The position numbers and the translations under genes were made by a program. A DNA stretch of 64,000 nt from Lenzites betulinus (lineage: Eukaryota > Basidiomycota > Agaricomycetes > Polyporales > Polyporaceae): positions 930,001-994,000 of the forward strand of contig JABYQU010000003.1 in the NCBI GenBank assembly GCA_022264855.1. Reading direction: 5' to 3'. The notes below the pieces were generated by a model that saw only the letters and a program-made list of their open reading frames with translations, searched no databases and had not been told where the DNA came from. Shown here one piece after another: positions 10,880 through 22,941 of the stretch (position 1 is the stretch's first letter; every line of letters starts with the position of its first letter).

Positions 10880-12757
10880 ATGGCACTAAAGGTCGAGCAA
10901 CTTCGCACCGCTTCCGGTCGATTTGATGACGTCACACCTGCACCTCTGGGCTTCTCCCCAGTCTCCCTGGTGACAACCCTAGAGCCATTCTCATTAATCA
11001 CTGTCTTGGCATCATCTGCCACTGTGACATTGGCCTCCCCGGCAATCAAGTGCAATTCAATCACTCAGACCCAGATTCCCTCATCCTCCCACGCCAAGTT
11101 TGCTTCCGACAACTTGCTCAACCTCAACCTCAACAACTTTTGTCAATGGGAGCTTCTCATTTGGGACGTTCTCGCCCTCTGCGGCGGTCTCACGGAGTAC
11201 TTGGAACCCGAGTTCACTTGCCCCATCAGCTCAGCTTGCTCTTCTGATGTCCACAACTAAAATCTTAATTATTGACATATTTGCACCTTCCTGCACCTTC
11301 AATGCTTATGCGCTGAGCTCACCAGCATCAACACGCACCGGACCTCAATTTTGTCCACCACTAGGCTTTGGGCCTTCCTTGTCAATCACCACCTTTGTCA
11401 CGGCGCACATACTTAGGTCTTCCTTCAACATGACCTCCTTCAGCTGCACATGGACTCCGGCCTGCTCATTGTCGTCCAAGCCCAGCATGTGATTGCTCTT
11501 TGTAAGGAAATTGTCGAAATGGGTGCTCTTGACGCCGAGGCCCTCGCAAAAGTCACCTTGCTGAACATGCTTTGCGAGCATTTCCCGCAGATCCAGAGCT
11601 ACCTGGCTGATGCCATCTCATGCTCTACCTCTGCTGCGCCTTTTACCGTTGCCGATATCATGCAACATCTTGAAGTCGAACGTGTCCTTCTCATTAGTTG
11701 CACCACCGGAGCTCTTCTTCCTGACTCCGCTCTCTTTATGCAAGTTACCGTCTCTCGTCGCGACCTCATCTGCAGCAACTGCAAACACAAAGGTCATCCC
11801 GTCGCTGATTGCTTCCAGCGTGGTAGGGCTATGGAGCATCGTAAACAGGAAATGCAGGACAAGATTGCTGCACACCACAAGCCTGGTGCCACCTCTGGTG
11901 CCAAGCCTCGCGCCTATGCTGCCATTACCAATGTCCCGCCATCCTCCTCCAACGTGTCTGGTGTCCATCCAACCATCGAGGTCATGAACACTGCCTACTT
12001 CAACCCAGCCCCTTTCCTTCTCACCAATCCTGTCAATGTAGAGTGGCTTGCATCTGCCAGCACCTATGGCGACTGTTCTTATGAGGCTTATGTCGCTCTG
12101 ACTGGCCCTCTGCCTGCTTGCTCAGACTGGGACTCTGCTCTCGTCACGTCCTCTCCATCCCTGGAGCCTTTCTTGTTTGACTCTGGGGCCACTATGCATA
12201 TATCTTCACTCCACTCTGACTTCATCTCCATTACACCCATCTCCCCTTGCGGGATTCATGGGTTCAGTGGCAATGTCATATACACTGTGGGTGTGGGTCG
12301 CCTTCAGCTGTCTGTCTGCCACGGAAAGTCCATCACTCTGGAGAACGCACTCTACATCCCCTCTGCGACTGTGCACTTGATTTCTGTCTGCGCACTCTGT
12401 GATGGCCCTCACGCCTTTCGCGTCTTGTTCTCCGCTGATGCTGTAACAATTTTTGACCACAGTGGTGCTTGTTTCTTCTCTGGGGCTTATGTCGGTTGTG
12501 GCCTCCACGCTCTGTCTGGGTCTGCTCCTGTCGTCACATCTGCTCTCCTTGCTGTGCCTACTTTTGAAACCTGGCATTGTCGCCTTGGCCATGCCAACTA
12601 CAAGTCCATGATGGATGTTGTCACTCATGTCTGTGCCGCTGGTATGCCTGTCAATTCTTCCTCCCCTCCGCCCAAGTGTGACTCTTACATCCTTGGCAAG
12701 CAGACTCGTACTCCGGTACCAAAGCTTAGGAGTGTGAAGTATGGAGTGCGGTGTGAC
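10880..12757 (+). pseudogene. Copia-1 gag - zinc knuckle - protease - pre-integrase
   Basis: The Gag start (MALKVEQLRTASG, 10880) is followed by a Gag-like LNNFCQWELLIWDVLAL segment and then a stop. The frame is open again from 11450. That part carries a CCHC zinc knuckle (CSNCKHKGHPVADC, near 11770), an aspartic protease motif (LFDSGATMHIS, near 12175) and the GAG-pre-integrase motif (TWHCRLGHANYKSM, near 12570). The frame breaks near 12735 and is cut at 12758 by a solo LTR. In the intact family, Gag packages the RNA and protease matures the polyprotein. Stops after 11258 and near 11415 show it is dead. Confidence 0.85.
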
Positions 12758-13215
12758 TGTTGCGGAGCTAGACTCAACACGACGAGGAACTGCCTACTAC
12801 TACAGAAAGTGGAATGGGATCTGACTTGAGGGCGGCGGACACTGAGTCTCGCAATGCCAGACTTAGACTTTCACAGCAAATCTAGCCCAAGACCAAGATT
12901 AACATTTACAACTATAAGGGAATACAAACAACGGCTTACCTAGCCCAAAGACCAAGAGGTCAAGATGAGGGCTAGGGTTGCTACATGGGTGACTTGTATA
13001 CTACTAAGGAGACACCAAACGTGTACAAACGAAGAGGTGGTCTGTGCGCATACAAGCTCAGTCTGCAGGTAGGGGTCAGGTGACTGGTCACGTGATGGTC
13101 CTTGCCTTCTACTCTAAGTCCGGTCTGTGCTATGTATCGTAGAGTGCCCGTAAGAGGTCTGTAAAAATAAGTAAAAATAGGGGAAAAATATAGGGGCCTG
13201 GTCATATCCACGACA
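12758..13215 (-). mobile_element. Solo LTR, family A, copy 2 (inside Copia-1 pol)
   Basis: The reverse-complement orientation of the unit at 9969-10426, again exactly 458 bp, with ends TGTTGCGG and CCACGACA. It has a perfect 5-bp target duplication, GTGAC, at 12753-12757 and 13216-13220. It interrupts the Copia polyprotein between the pre-integrase domain and the integrase core. Having its own target site shows it is an independent insertion, not an inversion product of copy 1. Confidence 0.92.
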
Positions 13216-14343
13216 GTGACGTTCTTTGTCGATGCCACCGGCAATCAGTGTCTTGTCTCTGCCAGTGGAAACATAGCCCCTCTCAATATTATAAACAACT
13301 GTATTTCTTATGGATGGTCATCTCCCATTTCATCTTGTGCCCACTGTGCCCTCAAGCTCTGTGAATTCCTCATTGCTCACCATGCCGAAGGTTGCCCTGT
13401 TCATCGCATTGTCATGGATCACAGTGAGTGTCACATCAAGTCTGTTTGTGCGCAGCTTGGCATCACTTGCGAAACCACCACATTGTACACATCCGCACAG
13501 AATGGCAAGATCAAACATGCTCATCACATGTACATGGGCAAGGCGTGTGCTATGCGTATCTCTGCGCGTGTTCCTGAGGCGCATTGAGATGAGTTTTACA
13601 TTACCACATGTTGCCTTTCTAATCGCACTTCTTCATCTTCTCTACCCCCCGGCATTACCCCTTACAAGGACTGGTTTGGCAAACCCCCTTCTCTCTCTCA
13701 CCTTTGCGACATCAGATGTTGCGCCTTCATTCTTATAAATACACACAACCCTAAAATCCCTCCTCGCTCTTTTGAATATGTTCTCATTGGCTATGGCCTT
13801 TCTTCCAAAACCTACTGTTGTTATCACCCCCCCACTCATTGTGTTGTTGAATCCTACCACGTCTCTTTTATTGAATCCCACGAATCTTCTGCGCCCCCAC
13901 CATCTAATCCACTTTCCACTCCCATTCCTTCTTCTTTGTCTTCTCCCCCTTGGGTTAGCGACCCCCCTTTTGTTCCCTCCATTCCCCACTCTTGTCCACC
14001 ACCTCCTTCTTCTCTTTTACCAACTCCCATTCCTCTCCCTGTGCCACCTTCTTCCGTCACTCCCCTTAATCCCGTGTCCATACCTGCCGATCACCCCGCA
14101 TCTGTCGCCCCTGTGACTGTGTCTGACGTGCCCCATGTGATTGCGACTTGCTTCTCTGGTCGTACAGTACGCCCCACTGAGCGCGCTGCCACGTCCATGG
14201 GTCTCCCCTTTGTCACTTCTCTCCAGCGCGCCATTGCTTCTAATCGTGCATCCTCAGGTACCCATGCTAGAGATCCCTCCTTGACGCTCTACCACCACCA
14301 GCAAGTTTTTTCCCACGCTCCGTCCTCACAGGGAGAGGTTTGA
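13216..14343 (+). pseudogene. Copia-1 integrase fragment
   Basis: After the solo LTR the polyprotein resumes with FFVDATGNQCLVSASGN and continues into an integrase core (IVMDHSECHIKSVC, TTLYTSAQNGKIKHAHH), then in shifted frames through KIPPRSFEYVLIGYG and a long Ser/Pro-rich linker up to the stop near 14343. The HSAQQNG-like motif and the Pro-rich hinge before RT are typical of Copia integrases. At least two frameshifts (near 12735 and after 13585) break it. The first part of RT, normally the next 120-150 codons, is absent, and LINE sequence follows instead. Confidence 0.82.
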
Positions 14344-14413
14344 AGTGTGCGGTTCTCCCTTGCTTGTGGGCTAGTTTAGCTATTAGAGTACTTACTGGGA
14401 CTAGATACGCGCT

Positions 14414-16094
14414 ATGTCGACCACCGGACGTTCGACGCCGGTTTCGCGACCGGCCAGCACACCCCCCACGGCAAAGGCGACCTTGTTAGGCGCCCACGCC
14501 AACGCAGCAGCAACATCGGTCCCGCCGACGCGACAGCGGAAAGCGAAGAAACCGACAGCCTCACAAGTAGCCTAGAAGGAAGCAGAAATGGTGGTGCCTG
14601 ATCTGCAGGCAGCCCTGCAGCTCCTCCAGGGTCACCGCCTGATACCGGAGGGATCTCACGCCTTAACGGGCAAGTCGCTTGTCTCCGGACTACTGCATTT
14701 TGCTTTCGTCGCTCCCACCAGCGAACTCGCTCGTCAAGGCCTAATCGCGTTCGCCTATCTCGCTAAGGACATCTTTGCCGACGACTCCCAAACTGCGGTC
14801 AGCGAGGTTGTGCTCGAGCACGCCGAAGATCACATGCGCCTCCGACTCGACTACCACACGTCCCACGTTGAAGATTGCATCAAAGATTTTGCGGTGGTGG
14901 TGGAGGAGATGCGGGAAGAAGTAGAAAGGTGCACCGGGGAGCTGCGCGACGCATGCGAGAGGGTGCGCGGTGCAGAGGATGCGCTGCTGGAGGCGCGAAC
15001 AGGGTGGCAGGAGGCAGCAACGCAGGCCCCTAGTGCTGGTACGCCTGCCGCCCACGCTCAGACGCTAACCATCGTGACAGCCCCATTGCGGGTGCGCCGG
15101 GCTGCCACCCTGGCCGACCTCCTGCAGCGTCAAGTCATGGTGAGAGGCGCAGCATTGCAGGCGGAGGACGGGGTCGCAATCACGGACAAGGCACTCTGCG
15201 AACGCACCCGTGAAGTGCTGGTAGAGCTCGAGCGCAGTGGCCTCACCCCCCCTCGGGACGGCACACTCGAGAATGCAAGAATCCTGCCGCACGGTGACGT
15301 TATCTTCACCTTCTCATCCATCGATCTCACAAAATGGATACATAAGCCGGCGGTGGCAAAGCTGTTCTCTCGCAAGATGGGAATGACCGCCAGGCTGGTA
15401 GAGCGTATGTATCGGCTGGTTGCAGAGCGAGTGCCCGTCACCTTTGATCCAAAAGATGAGGCGGCACTGCGAGCCATCGAGGAGGCACACCAGCTCGCGC
15501 CCAACACCATCACTCACGCCAACTGGATCAAGCCCCTGCATCGCTGATTCCCTGGCCAGCGGACAGCCTTCCTGATGCTGACCATGGCAGGTGTCAACCA
15601 CGCCAACACGGCGATCTCGGGCCTGACCATTGCGGGGAGGAAAGTACTGGTGCGACAGGACTATGATGAGCCCAAGCACTGCTCACGGTGTCAGGAGTAT
15701 GCCAGCCATTTCGCTCGCGACTGCAAGGCACCGCATGATGTCTGCGCCAACTGTGCAGGCACCCACGCAACAGCACAGTGTCCGCATGTGGGCAACCCCC
15801 TCCAGCACCGCTGCGCCAACTGCAAGGAGAGCGGGCACGCAGCGTGGGACCGCGCCTGCCCAATGCTGCGCGCATGGGTGAGTGCACAGGTTCACCGTAA
15901 GGCTGACAGCAGCTTTACTTTGTCACCAATGCCCCGGAGACGTGGGTGTCGGATGAAGAGGAGCTTGCCAGAGCCCCGCCACCTCCCACTGTCTGGTCGC
16001 AGGTGCGGCACCATTTTGACACAGTGGACGCAGCGCCGCGCCTGCACGCGTCGCAGCAGGGCACGCTGGACGCCTTTTATGGCACACCTGAGTA
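14414..16094 (+). pseudogene. LINE ORF1 (Gag-like, triple CCHC knuckles)
   Basis: Starts MSTTGRSTPVSRPAS with a basic stretch (RQRKAKKPT), then a helical region (ERCTGELRDACERVRGAED). It ends in three zinc knuckles: CSRCQEYASHFARDC, CANCAGTHATAQC and CANCKESGHAAWDRAC. ORF1 proteins of this type bind the element RNA. The frame holds two stops, TAG near 14572 and TGA at 15545-15547, in otherwise continuous sequence, and shifts frame near 15900 before ending at about 16094 (DAFYGTPE). Both stops could come from single C-to-T changes. Confidence 0.83.
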
Positions 16095-16120
16095 GTCGGC
16101 CAGCCCCTCCCGCCGTCAAT

Positions 16121-19100
16121 GAACAACGCACAGCAAAAACCTTTGCGTATATGGCAACAGAATCTCAATAAGTCTGGGTGAGCCCAGCATGATTTACTTA
16201 ATGACCCGTTCTTTGCTGATTTCGACTTGATTGCCTTGCAGGAACCATATCTCACATTTTTGTCACTAACCACTAGCACACCCAACTGGCGGGTGGTGTA
16301 CCTGGCCGGACACCGCACACCGGGGGCAGCCCGTACTCGATCCATCATTTTCGTTAATAAGAAGTTCTCTACTAACTCGTAGAGCCCGATACCGGTGTAA
16401 TACCCCGACATTACGGTAGTTTCGGTTACAACAGTGCAGGCAATGGTCAACATATTCAACCTCTATGTCGACGGCAGCAGCAACACGGCTCTCCACGCAG
16501 CCTCACGTGCAGTGCGGCACACGGCCCCGGATGCAGAGGGCAAGCCGCAGCACCTTGTCTGGTTGGGTGACTTCAACCGTCACCACCCAGCCTGGGACCA
16601 TCCGTCAAACCATCATCTGTTCACAGCAGAGGGGCTGCGCCGGGCTGAGACGCTCATCGGCATTCTCGACCGTCACGACCTGCAGCAAGCACTCCCGCAA
16701 GGCATTGCCACACTCGAAGCATCACGCACGAAAAACTGCACGCGTCCAGACAATGTCTTCTGCACGCCGGCCATTCTAGAACGATTGCGGACCTGCACGG
16801 TAATCCCCACAAAGCGTCCAACCAAGACTGACCATTACCCGATACAGACAATCTTTGACCTGCCCACGACAGCAGCACAGCGGAAGCCCCGCAGGGACTT
16901 CCGCCGGGTGGACTGGGTTGCGTTCGAGCATGCTTTATCTGAGCGGATTGAGGCGCGGCACTTCCCAGCCAACATCTGCTCAACTGCGCGCTTCGACACC
17001 GTTCTTGACGGTTTGATGGATGACCTTCAAGCCACGATCGTGGAGCACGTCCCAGAGATGGCAGACACTCCATATGCGAAGCGTTGGTGGTCATCGGAGC
17101 TGGCGAAGGCCCGCAAAGAGAAGGAGAGACTTGCACGCGTGTCGCACCAGCATCGCGAGGATGCTAAGCACCCGGCACATGCTGAGTACCGACGTTTTCG
17201 GAACACCTATGCTGACAGCATTACAGCAGCAAAGAACAACTTCTGGAAGGCGTGGATTGACTCCATCGAAGGCAAGACCATCTGGGACGCCAACCGTTTC
17301 CTCAAGCGCGGAGCGACAGATGGCGGCGGGGCCCGTATCCCCCCGATACGGGTGTCAGCGCCAGACGGGCAGGAGACAGTGCTGACGTCCAACGATGACA
17401 AGAGTGCGGAATTCCACCGTACCTTCTTCCTCCCGCCCAGTACTGCAGCGGTCCCAGCGGGTCCATTCCCCAAGCCAAAGTTTGACTTCAAGCCAATCAC
17501 CGACACTCAAGTTCGGCATGCAATCATGGCCCTCCGGGGGGTTCAAGGCGCCAGGTCCTGATGCGATTCCCAACGAGGTCTACAAGCACTGTGTAGAGAC
17601 ACTCACGCCAGTGCTTGGTTCCCTTTTCCGGGCCACCTTCACACTAAGCTACTACCCTGAGCGATGAAAAGTGTCTGACACTGTTGTACTGCAGAAGCCT
17701 GGTAAGGACGACTACACTGTTGCAAAGGCGTGGCGCCCAATAGCCCTCCTGGATTGTATGTCAAAGATACTGTCCCGGTGCATTGCAGACGTCCTCGTCT
17801 ATGAGGCGGAGCAGAAGTCCATGCTTGCCCACCTGCAATTTGGGGGGCGGGCTGGGCGCACCACGACGGACTCGATTCACCTTGTCACCAAGCTTGTCAA
17901 GGATGCGCAGCGGAGAAACAATGTCGCCTCGGCTGTTTTCCTTGACATCAAGTCAGCCTTCCCGGCAGCCTCGCCCGAGCGCCTGTACTTCAACCTGCAT
18001 GCATGCGGCATCCCGCAAGAGTATGTCGAGTGGCTCCGGGTCAAGCTCACTGGACGCGCTACACGGCTCCACTTCGATGACTTCTCATCTGAACGGTTTG
18101 ATATTCTCAGCGGCATCGACCAAGGATGCCCACTTTCCGTCATTCTCTATGCTTTCTACAATTCTGATCTAATTGACAGTGCAGACACAGCGGACAAGGA
18201 GCATGCGGTGGGTTCAATGGACGACATGGCTTTGGTGGTCATGGGCAAGACTTTTGCCAACTGCCACGGTCGGGTGCGGCGGTTCATGGACCGCAATGGT
18301 GGTGCACAAGACTGGTCCCGTTCACATAATTCGGCTTTCTCGTTGGACAAGTTCGCTCTCATCAACTGCAAGTCTCAGCCGAAGCGAATCGGTCTAGGCC
18401 CACCCCTGCAACTCACGGACGGGACCGTGATCGGACCGACAGATCACCATCGTTTCCTCGGAGTGCTCATTGACCAGGGACTGCGTTTCAAGCAACATAT
18501 CGCTTTTACCTACACAAAAGGCAGTCGGCTTCTCTCCCAGATCAGGCAACTCGCTGTGGCGCGCAACGGGCTCACATTGGCGGTTGTGCGCCGCCTGTAT
18601 CTTGCAGTTGTCGTCCCGAGCATGTTGTATGCTGCTGATACGTTTCTCACCCCTCTCAGGAAACTGCGCGGCCAGACGCGCAAGCACGGCTCGGTCGGGC
18701 ACATTCGGCAGCTCGCATCGTGCAGCGCCAGGCGCTCCTCGCCATGACAGGGGCCCTGCACTCTGCACCGACTGACGCGCTGGAGGCGCATGCCCACCTC
18801 CTCCCCTTCGACATGCTGGTGGACAAGTTGTGTCAGCGCGCAGCCATTCGCCTCTGCACACTGCCCAAGTCACACCCGCTGGCCGCCCATGTCCGCCGGG
18901 CGGGGCGTCGCTTAGTCAAGGCCCACCACTCCGCTCTGCATGAGTTACTGGATGCTTACCGTCCGTGGCTTGATGTTGCGCACACGGAGCGGGTCCGGCC
19001 TGTTCGGCTGCACCCGCGCTGGACGCCATGACACCGGCTGCACATTGTACCAGACCGAGCAGCAGCGGTCGAGGATGACGCACAGTGGGCTGGGGGTGGG

Positions 19101-19163
19101 GTGTACAGGGTCTACACTGACGGGTCGGACTGTGACAGCAGTGTCGGGGTGGCGGCACTTCTG
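16121..19163 (+). pseudogene. LINE ORF2: APE endonuclease - reverse transcriptase - RNase H
   Basis: Starts MNNAQQKPLRIWQQNLNKS, the usual ORF2 opening. The endonuclease follows in pieces (QEPYL, WLGDFNRHHPAWDHP, RPDNVFCTP, TKTDHYPI). RT motifs are FKAPGPDAIPNEVYK (17545), KPGKDDYTVAKAWRPIALLD, LQFGGRAGRTTTDS, AVFLDIKSAFPA, GIDQGCPLSVILYAF, and the catalytic strand reads GSMDDMALVV, keeping both aspartates. RNase H appears only as VYTDGSD at about 19110-19160. Frameshifts occur near 16160, 17550 and 18700. Target-primed reverse transcription is the family mechanism. This copy cannot act. Confidence 0.88.
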
Positions 19164-20393
19164 TGTGAAAACTGCTTTCCTCTACGGCTTGCTCCCGGAT
19201 GACAAAATCTGCTACATAGAATAGCCTAATGGTTTCAAGGACTCTGTGCACCCTGACTATGTCTGGCAACTCCACAAGGGCCTCTATGGCATGCCGCAGG
19301 GTGGTCATACGTGGAATCGTACTATGCATGATCACCTCACGTCTGTTGGTTTTCAGCGCCTCAACAAGGAGTACTGCCTCTACCTGCAGACTTCCTCTGA
19401 GGGCACTGTCATCACCGGTGTCCATGTCAATGATTTCCTGGCCATTGCCAGTACTGTCGCTGCTGGCGATCGTTTCAAGTCCAACTTGAGTCATGCCTGG
19501 TCTATCTCTGACCTTGGCAAAGCCCACTTCTGCATCAGTATTTCTGTTCAATGTCACTGTGCTGTCTGCACTATTCATATCTCCCAACCCACGCTCATTG
19601 ACCACATCATCAAACAATTTGGCATGGCCGACACCTTCCCCGTGTCTACTCCTATGGAGTTTGGTAAGAAGCTCTCACGTGCCCAGGCCACCTCTACCAA
19701 TGAGAAGAAGCACGCCACTCTACCATGGCCCTACTGTGCCCTCGTTGGCAGTCTCAACTACGTCGCTGTCAGCTCGCGTCCTGACCTCTCTTTCATGGTC
19801 CAGCAGCTCTCCCAGTTTCTTCATTGCTACGGTCAGGCTCACTGGGACACCACCAAGCACATTGTTCACTACCTCAAAGGTACTCACTCCCTCTCTGTCC
19901 TCTGTCCCTTGGGGGCGATCACCCGGCATACTTGCTGGGTTACTCCAATTCTGACTGGGCTGGCTGCGTCAACACCAGACATTTCACTGCTGGCTACTGC
20001 TTCTCTTTGGGGTCCAGTATGATTTCTCAGTGCTATCGGAAGCAGCCTTCACCCGCCAACTCCTCCACTGAAGCTGAATACATTGCCGCCACTGAGGCTG
20101 CAAAGGAATGTGTCTGGCTCCGCTGTGTCCTCACTGCTATCAGTTACGCTCTGCCCAACACCTCTCCCCTTCTGGTCAACAATCACAGTGCCATCACCTT
20201 GTCCGGTGATCCTTTGTTTCACACCCACTCTAAACACATCAAAATCAAGTACCATATCCTGCAGCACTACACCAACTCTAACCAAATCTGCATGCTCTGG
20301 GTCCTGACCGCCAATAATATTTTGGACATCTTCACCAAAGCCTTGGCCGGGCCGCAGTTTTCAGTGCTTTGTAGCTACCTCGGACTATCCTGA
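19164..20393 (+). pseudogene. Copia-1 reverse transcriptase (3' half) and RNase H
   Basis: Picks up in the Copia RT at KTAFLYGLLPDDKICYIE and runs through LHKGLYGMPQGGHTWNR. The usual YVDD catalytic motif reads HVNDFLAIAS, so the first catalytic Asp is Asn. After the connection domain come RNase H motifs SDWAGCV, SSTEAEYIAA and HSKHIKIKYH, and the end DIFTKALAGPQF..YLGLS with stop at 20393. One stop (near 19224) and one frameshift (near 19920) break the frame. The 3' LTR starts 180 bases later. Confidence 0.88.
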
Positions 20394-20572
20394 TTCCATG
20401 TGACGAGGAGTGTTTCTGGGTCTTGTGTCTCGTGCTCATCTTGCTGTCTCACATCTTGTCTTGTTTTTGCTCTTTCTGTTTTCTCACACACTCTCGCAAT
20501 TGTTTTCCGTCTTCCTTCCCTTTTCATTTACACTTGTTTATTCCCTTATGCCGTGATCACGTCAAGGAGGAG

Positions 20573-20798
20573 TGTTAAGTGTGCACTACACGCCATGGCT
20601 CCGGGGTTCCTCACGTGATATGAGCACCCGTATATATATATCCAAACTACGTTAGATTATACCTCAGTTGGTTCCATTAACCCACTGAGGTATGCCCCGT
20701 CTTTTCCCCTCTCAACCTACAAAACATCCTAACTTGTATCTCTGGTCTAGTCTGATGGAATACAAGTACTAATACAGTTGGTTCCATTAACCCGCTGA
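20573..20798 (+). repeat. Copia-1 3' LTR, left part
   Basis: Starts TGTTAAGTGTGCACTACACG and matches the 5' LTR up to ACCCGCTGA at 20798, where the Helentron-type insertion begins. The missing end of the LTR reappears at 29691-29717. Confidence 0.92.
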
Positions 20799-20799
20799 T

Positions 20800-22941
20800 T
20801 ACGATTGATGAGGAACAAAGAAATCGTTTCTTATGGGGTGACATTACAGCCAACTGATGAAACGCAAAATGATGTACGTGGGAAAAAAAATTCAAATCCC
20901 GATAGCTTTGGATTAGATTTGGAATAGACGCCACATAGAACCTGTTCTAACAGACCTAGGGTTAGGGTCCCAATTCATTAGAAATTTTAGGGTTAGTGCT
21001 TAGTTCCCCTGCCATGCTGTGCTAGCAACTTTGTAGCCTTAGTGTAGTCTTAAGCTAAAGCCTCCCAGTGGGCGCTTGTCTAACCCTAGCTCACACAGCG
21101 CTTCACTTAGGCAGCTACACCTCTGCCACATAGGCACATTGATCATTCTATGGTATATAACAACTAGCCATATTCTTTTACAACTCATTGATATCCATGT
21201 ATAAGCCACTTTAGTGTACTTACAGCACATACTCAGAGAGCTTATTCTACTAATGTAGTGGCTTTAAAATGGATGCTGATGGTCAATAGAACTACAAAAA
21301 GAAGTAATAGAAGGTTATACACCTCTCTGTCAAATTATCAGAAGAGATGTGTAACAAGCAAGCAGGCTCTACTAGCATGTGGCTGTTTTACCACTCTCTC
21401 TAAGGCAAATGCATCTGGAATGGCCAGTGTTTAGGAGAGTATATCAGATGCTTTTCTAACCACTACCATTGAATAGAGCTGGGCTCCAGCTTCCTGGTGA
21501 TATATATTATGTGCAAAATGGCCAAAGCCCTGCTCTGAAAAATGCTGAACAGTGTTTTTGGCCATCCTGTGATGATTTCCAAGTCCCATGGGCCCCTGTC
21601 CTACTTGCCAGCTCAGTGAGCATGACCTGTGCCTGAGGGACTTGGTAGAATGGAGCTCAGGGCATTTTCCATAGGTAGGGCTCAAAATAATGGCAAAACT
21701 GGTATATTGAGCCCAATAATGGTCCACTTATTATGGAAATAATACCATTAGGTGCGCATGAATGAGCAAAATCTGTGCATGTATGATACATGATATATTG
21801 ATAAACATTAAAGGGAGAAAACACAGTTTTAGCGCTTTTTTAATGTACTAGCTACTATAATTTGCTATTAATGACATTAAATCTGCTTCTTTCACCACAA
21901 AAACACCACCATTGCATTCCCGTCAACCATAGCTTTCTGATGGTATATAGTAGTCCATACCTTGTGCAACAAATGGCTCATACATGTGCAATGCATATCT
22001 GTCTTTGGGCTAGATCTTATCTCAGAACAAACATGTACATACAGATTGGCACGCCAATGCGAACCAATGTTCCTGTTTGCACCAGATCTGCTGCAGACTC
22101 TATTTTGCCCAAACCTTGACCAAATTGAATGATTTTGGTATCAGCAGGAAGCTACAGTCTAGGCCATCTATTCTAGATTGTGCTAACACATTTAGGGGCC
22201 TTGTAACTGCATCAAATGGCTGTATTAGTGCTCATAAGTGACAGATTCACATAGCATGACCTAGGTTGCTACTAGCCACTGCATACTGGCTTTTTGGTAT
22301 ATTTTCATTACCAACTACCCAGGTATTATGTGCTGTTAGAATGAGATTGACTAGCTCTTCCTGATGAAACTAGTATTAGTATTTGTTTGAAGGCAGAAAT
22401 GGCATAATACACAAAGCAAGCAAGATTTATATTACTTTACCCTTTGATGATTCATAGAGCCAAAACATGCTTCAAATGTCTGTATTAATGCTAGGGTAGT
22501 ACAAATGCAGATGTAATGTGTCATTAAAATCACTATTGCTCACCATTTCTCCTATTTTAATATCAAATGATAGTTTCTGATCAACACACAATGATACTGT
22601 GATATGCACAGATATAGTATTGCAGCTTCACATCTTGGTAATGTACTCAGATAGGTTCAAAGGCTTTGTTGTGCTAAAATACCATAAAACATCTATACAA
22701 CTGATAGAATATTTAATTGAAGATCATCCTCCCTGGACTGTTCAAATTCAAGAGTCAGTAAACACTGAGGTTAACCAGTAAGGTAATCATAAGGACAGCA
22801 CTATAATAAGGGATGGGTAATAACAAGGATAATATGTCAGTATAAATAATACAGTACAATTAGTATCAGAATGTATATGCATAGTATGTGGCACCAGCCC
22901 TCATCAATTGTATCTGCCGGCAGTGGCCCTCTTGAGCAAGT
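20800..22941 (+). mobile_element. Helentron-like non-autonomous element, copy 1
   Basis: 2142 bp. The 5' end is TACGATTGATGAGG. Near the 3' end the same word returns inverted (CCTCATCAATTGTA), followed by the palindrome CTGCCGGCAG and a mini-hairpin CTTGAGCAAG, ending ..GAGCAAGT. Copy 2 (40287-42428) has the same length and is almost identical after the first ~110 bp; copy 3 (49074-51438, minus) is older. Subterminal inverted repeats, a 3' hairpin, a TT target and no target duplication are the described hallmarks of Helentron/Helitron2 relatives. Open frames inside are not conserved as proteins, so it is called non-autonomous. Confidence 0.8.

Larger units (their letters stand above)
14344..19163 (+). 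mobile_element. Non-LTR retrotransposon (LINE, CCHC + APE + RT + RNase H), inserted in Copia-1
   Basis: The region between Copia integrase and Copia RT is GC-rich and carries two LINE reading frames on the same strand. The left junction lies between about 14330 and 14400. The right junction is about 19160, inside a VYTDGSDCDSSVG RNase H motif that runs straight into the Copia motif KTAFLYGLL. No poly(A) tail, 3' UTR or target duplication was found, so the LINE 3' end and part of the Copia RT have been lost. The domain set suggests a Tad1/I-type fungal LINE; exact clade not determined. Confidence 0.82.

Noticed and set aside
13642..14116. Glycine-rich and proline-rich frames around 13.6-14.1 kb as separate genes
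   Set aside because: These are other-frame readings of the Ser/Pro-rich linker between Copia integrase and RT.
21431..22119. Open frames of 60-98 codons repeated in all three 2.1-kb Helentron copies
   Set aside because: They are kept only because the DNA copies are nearly identical; no start context, introns, codon bias or domain supports a protein, and in the older half of copy 3 they are broken.
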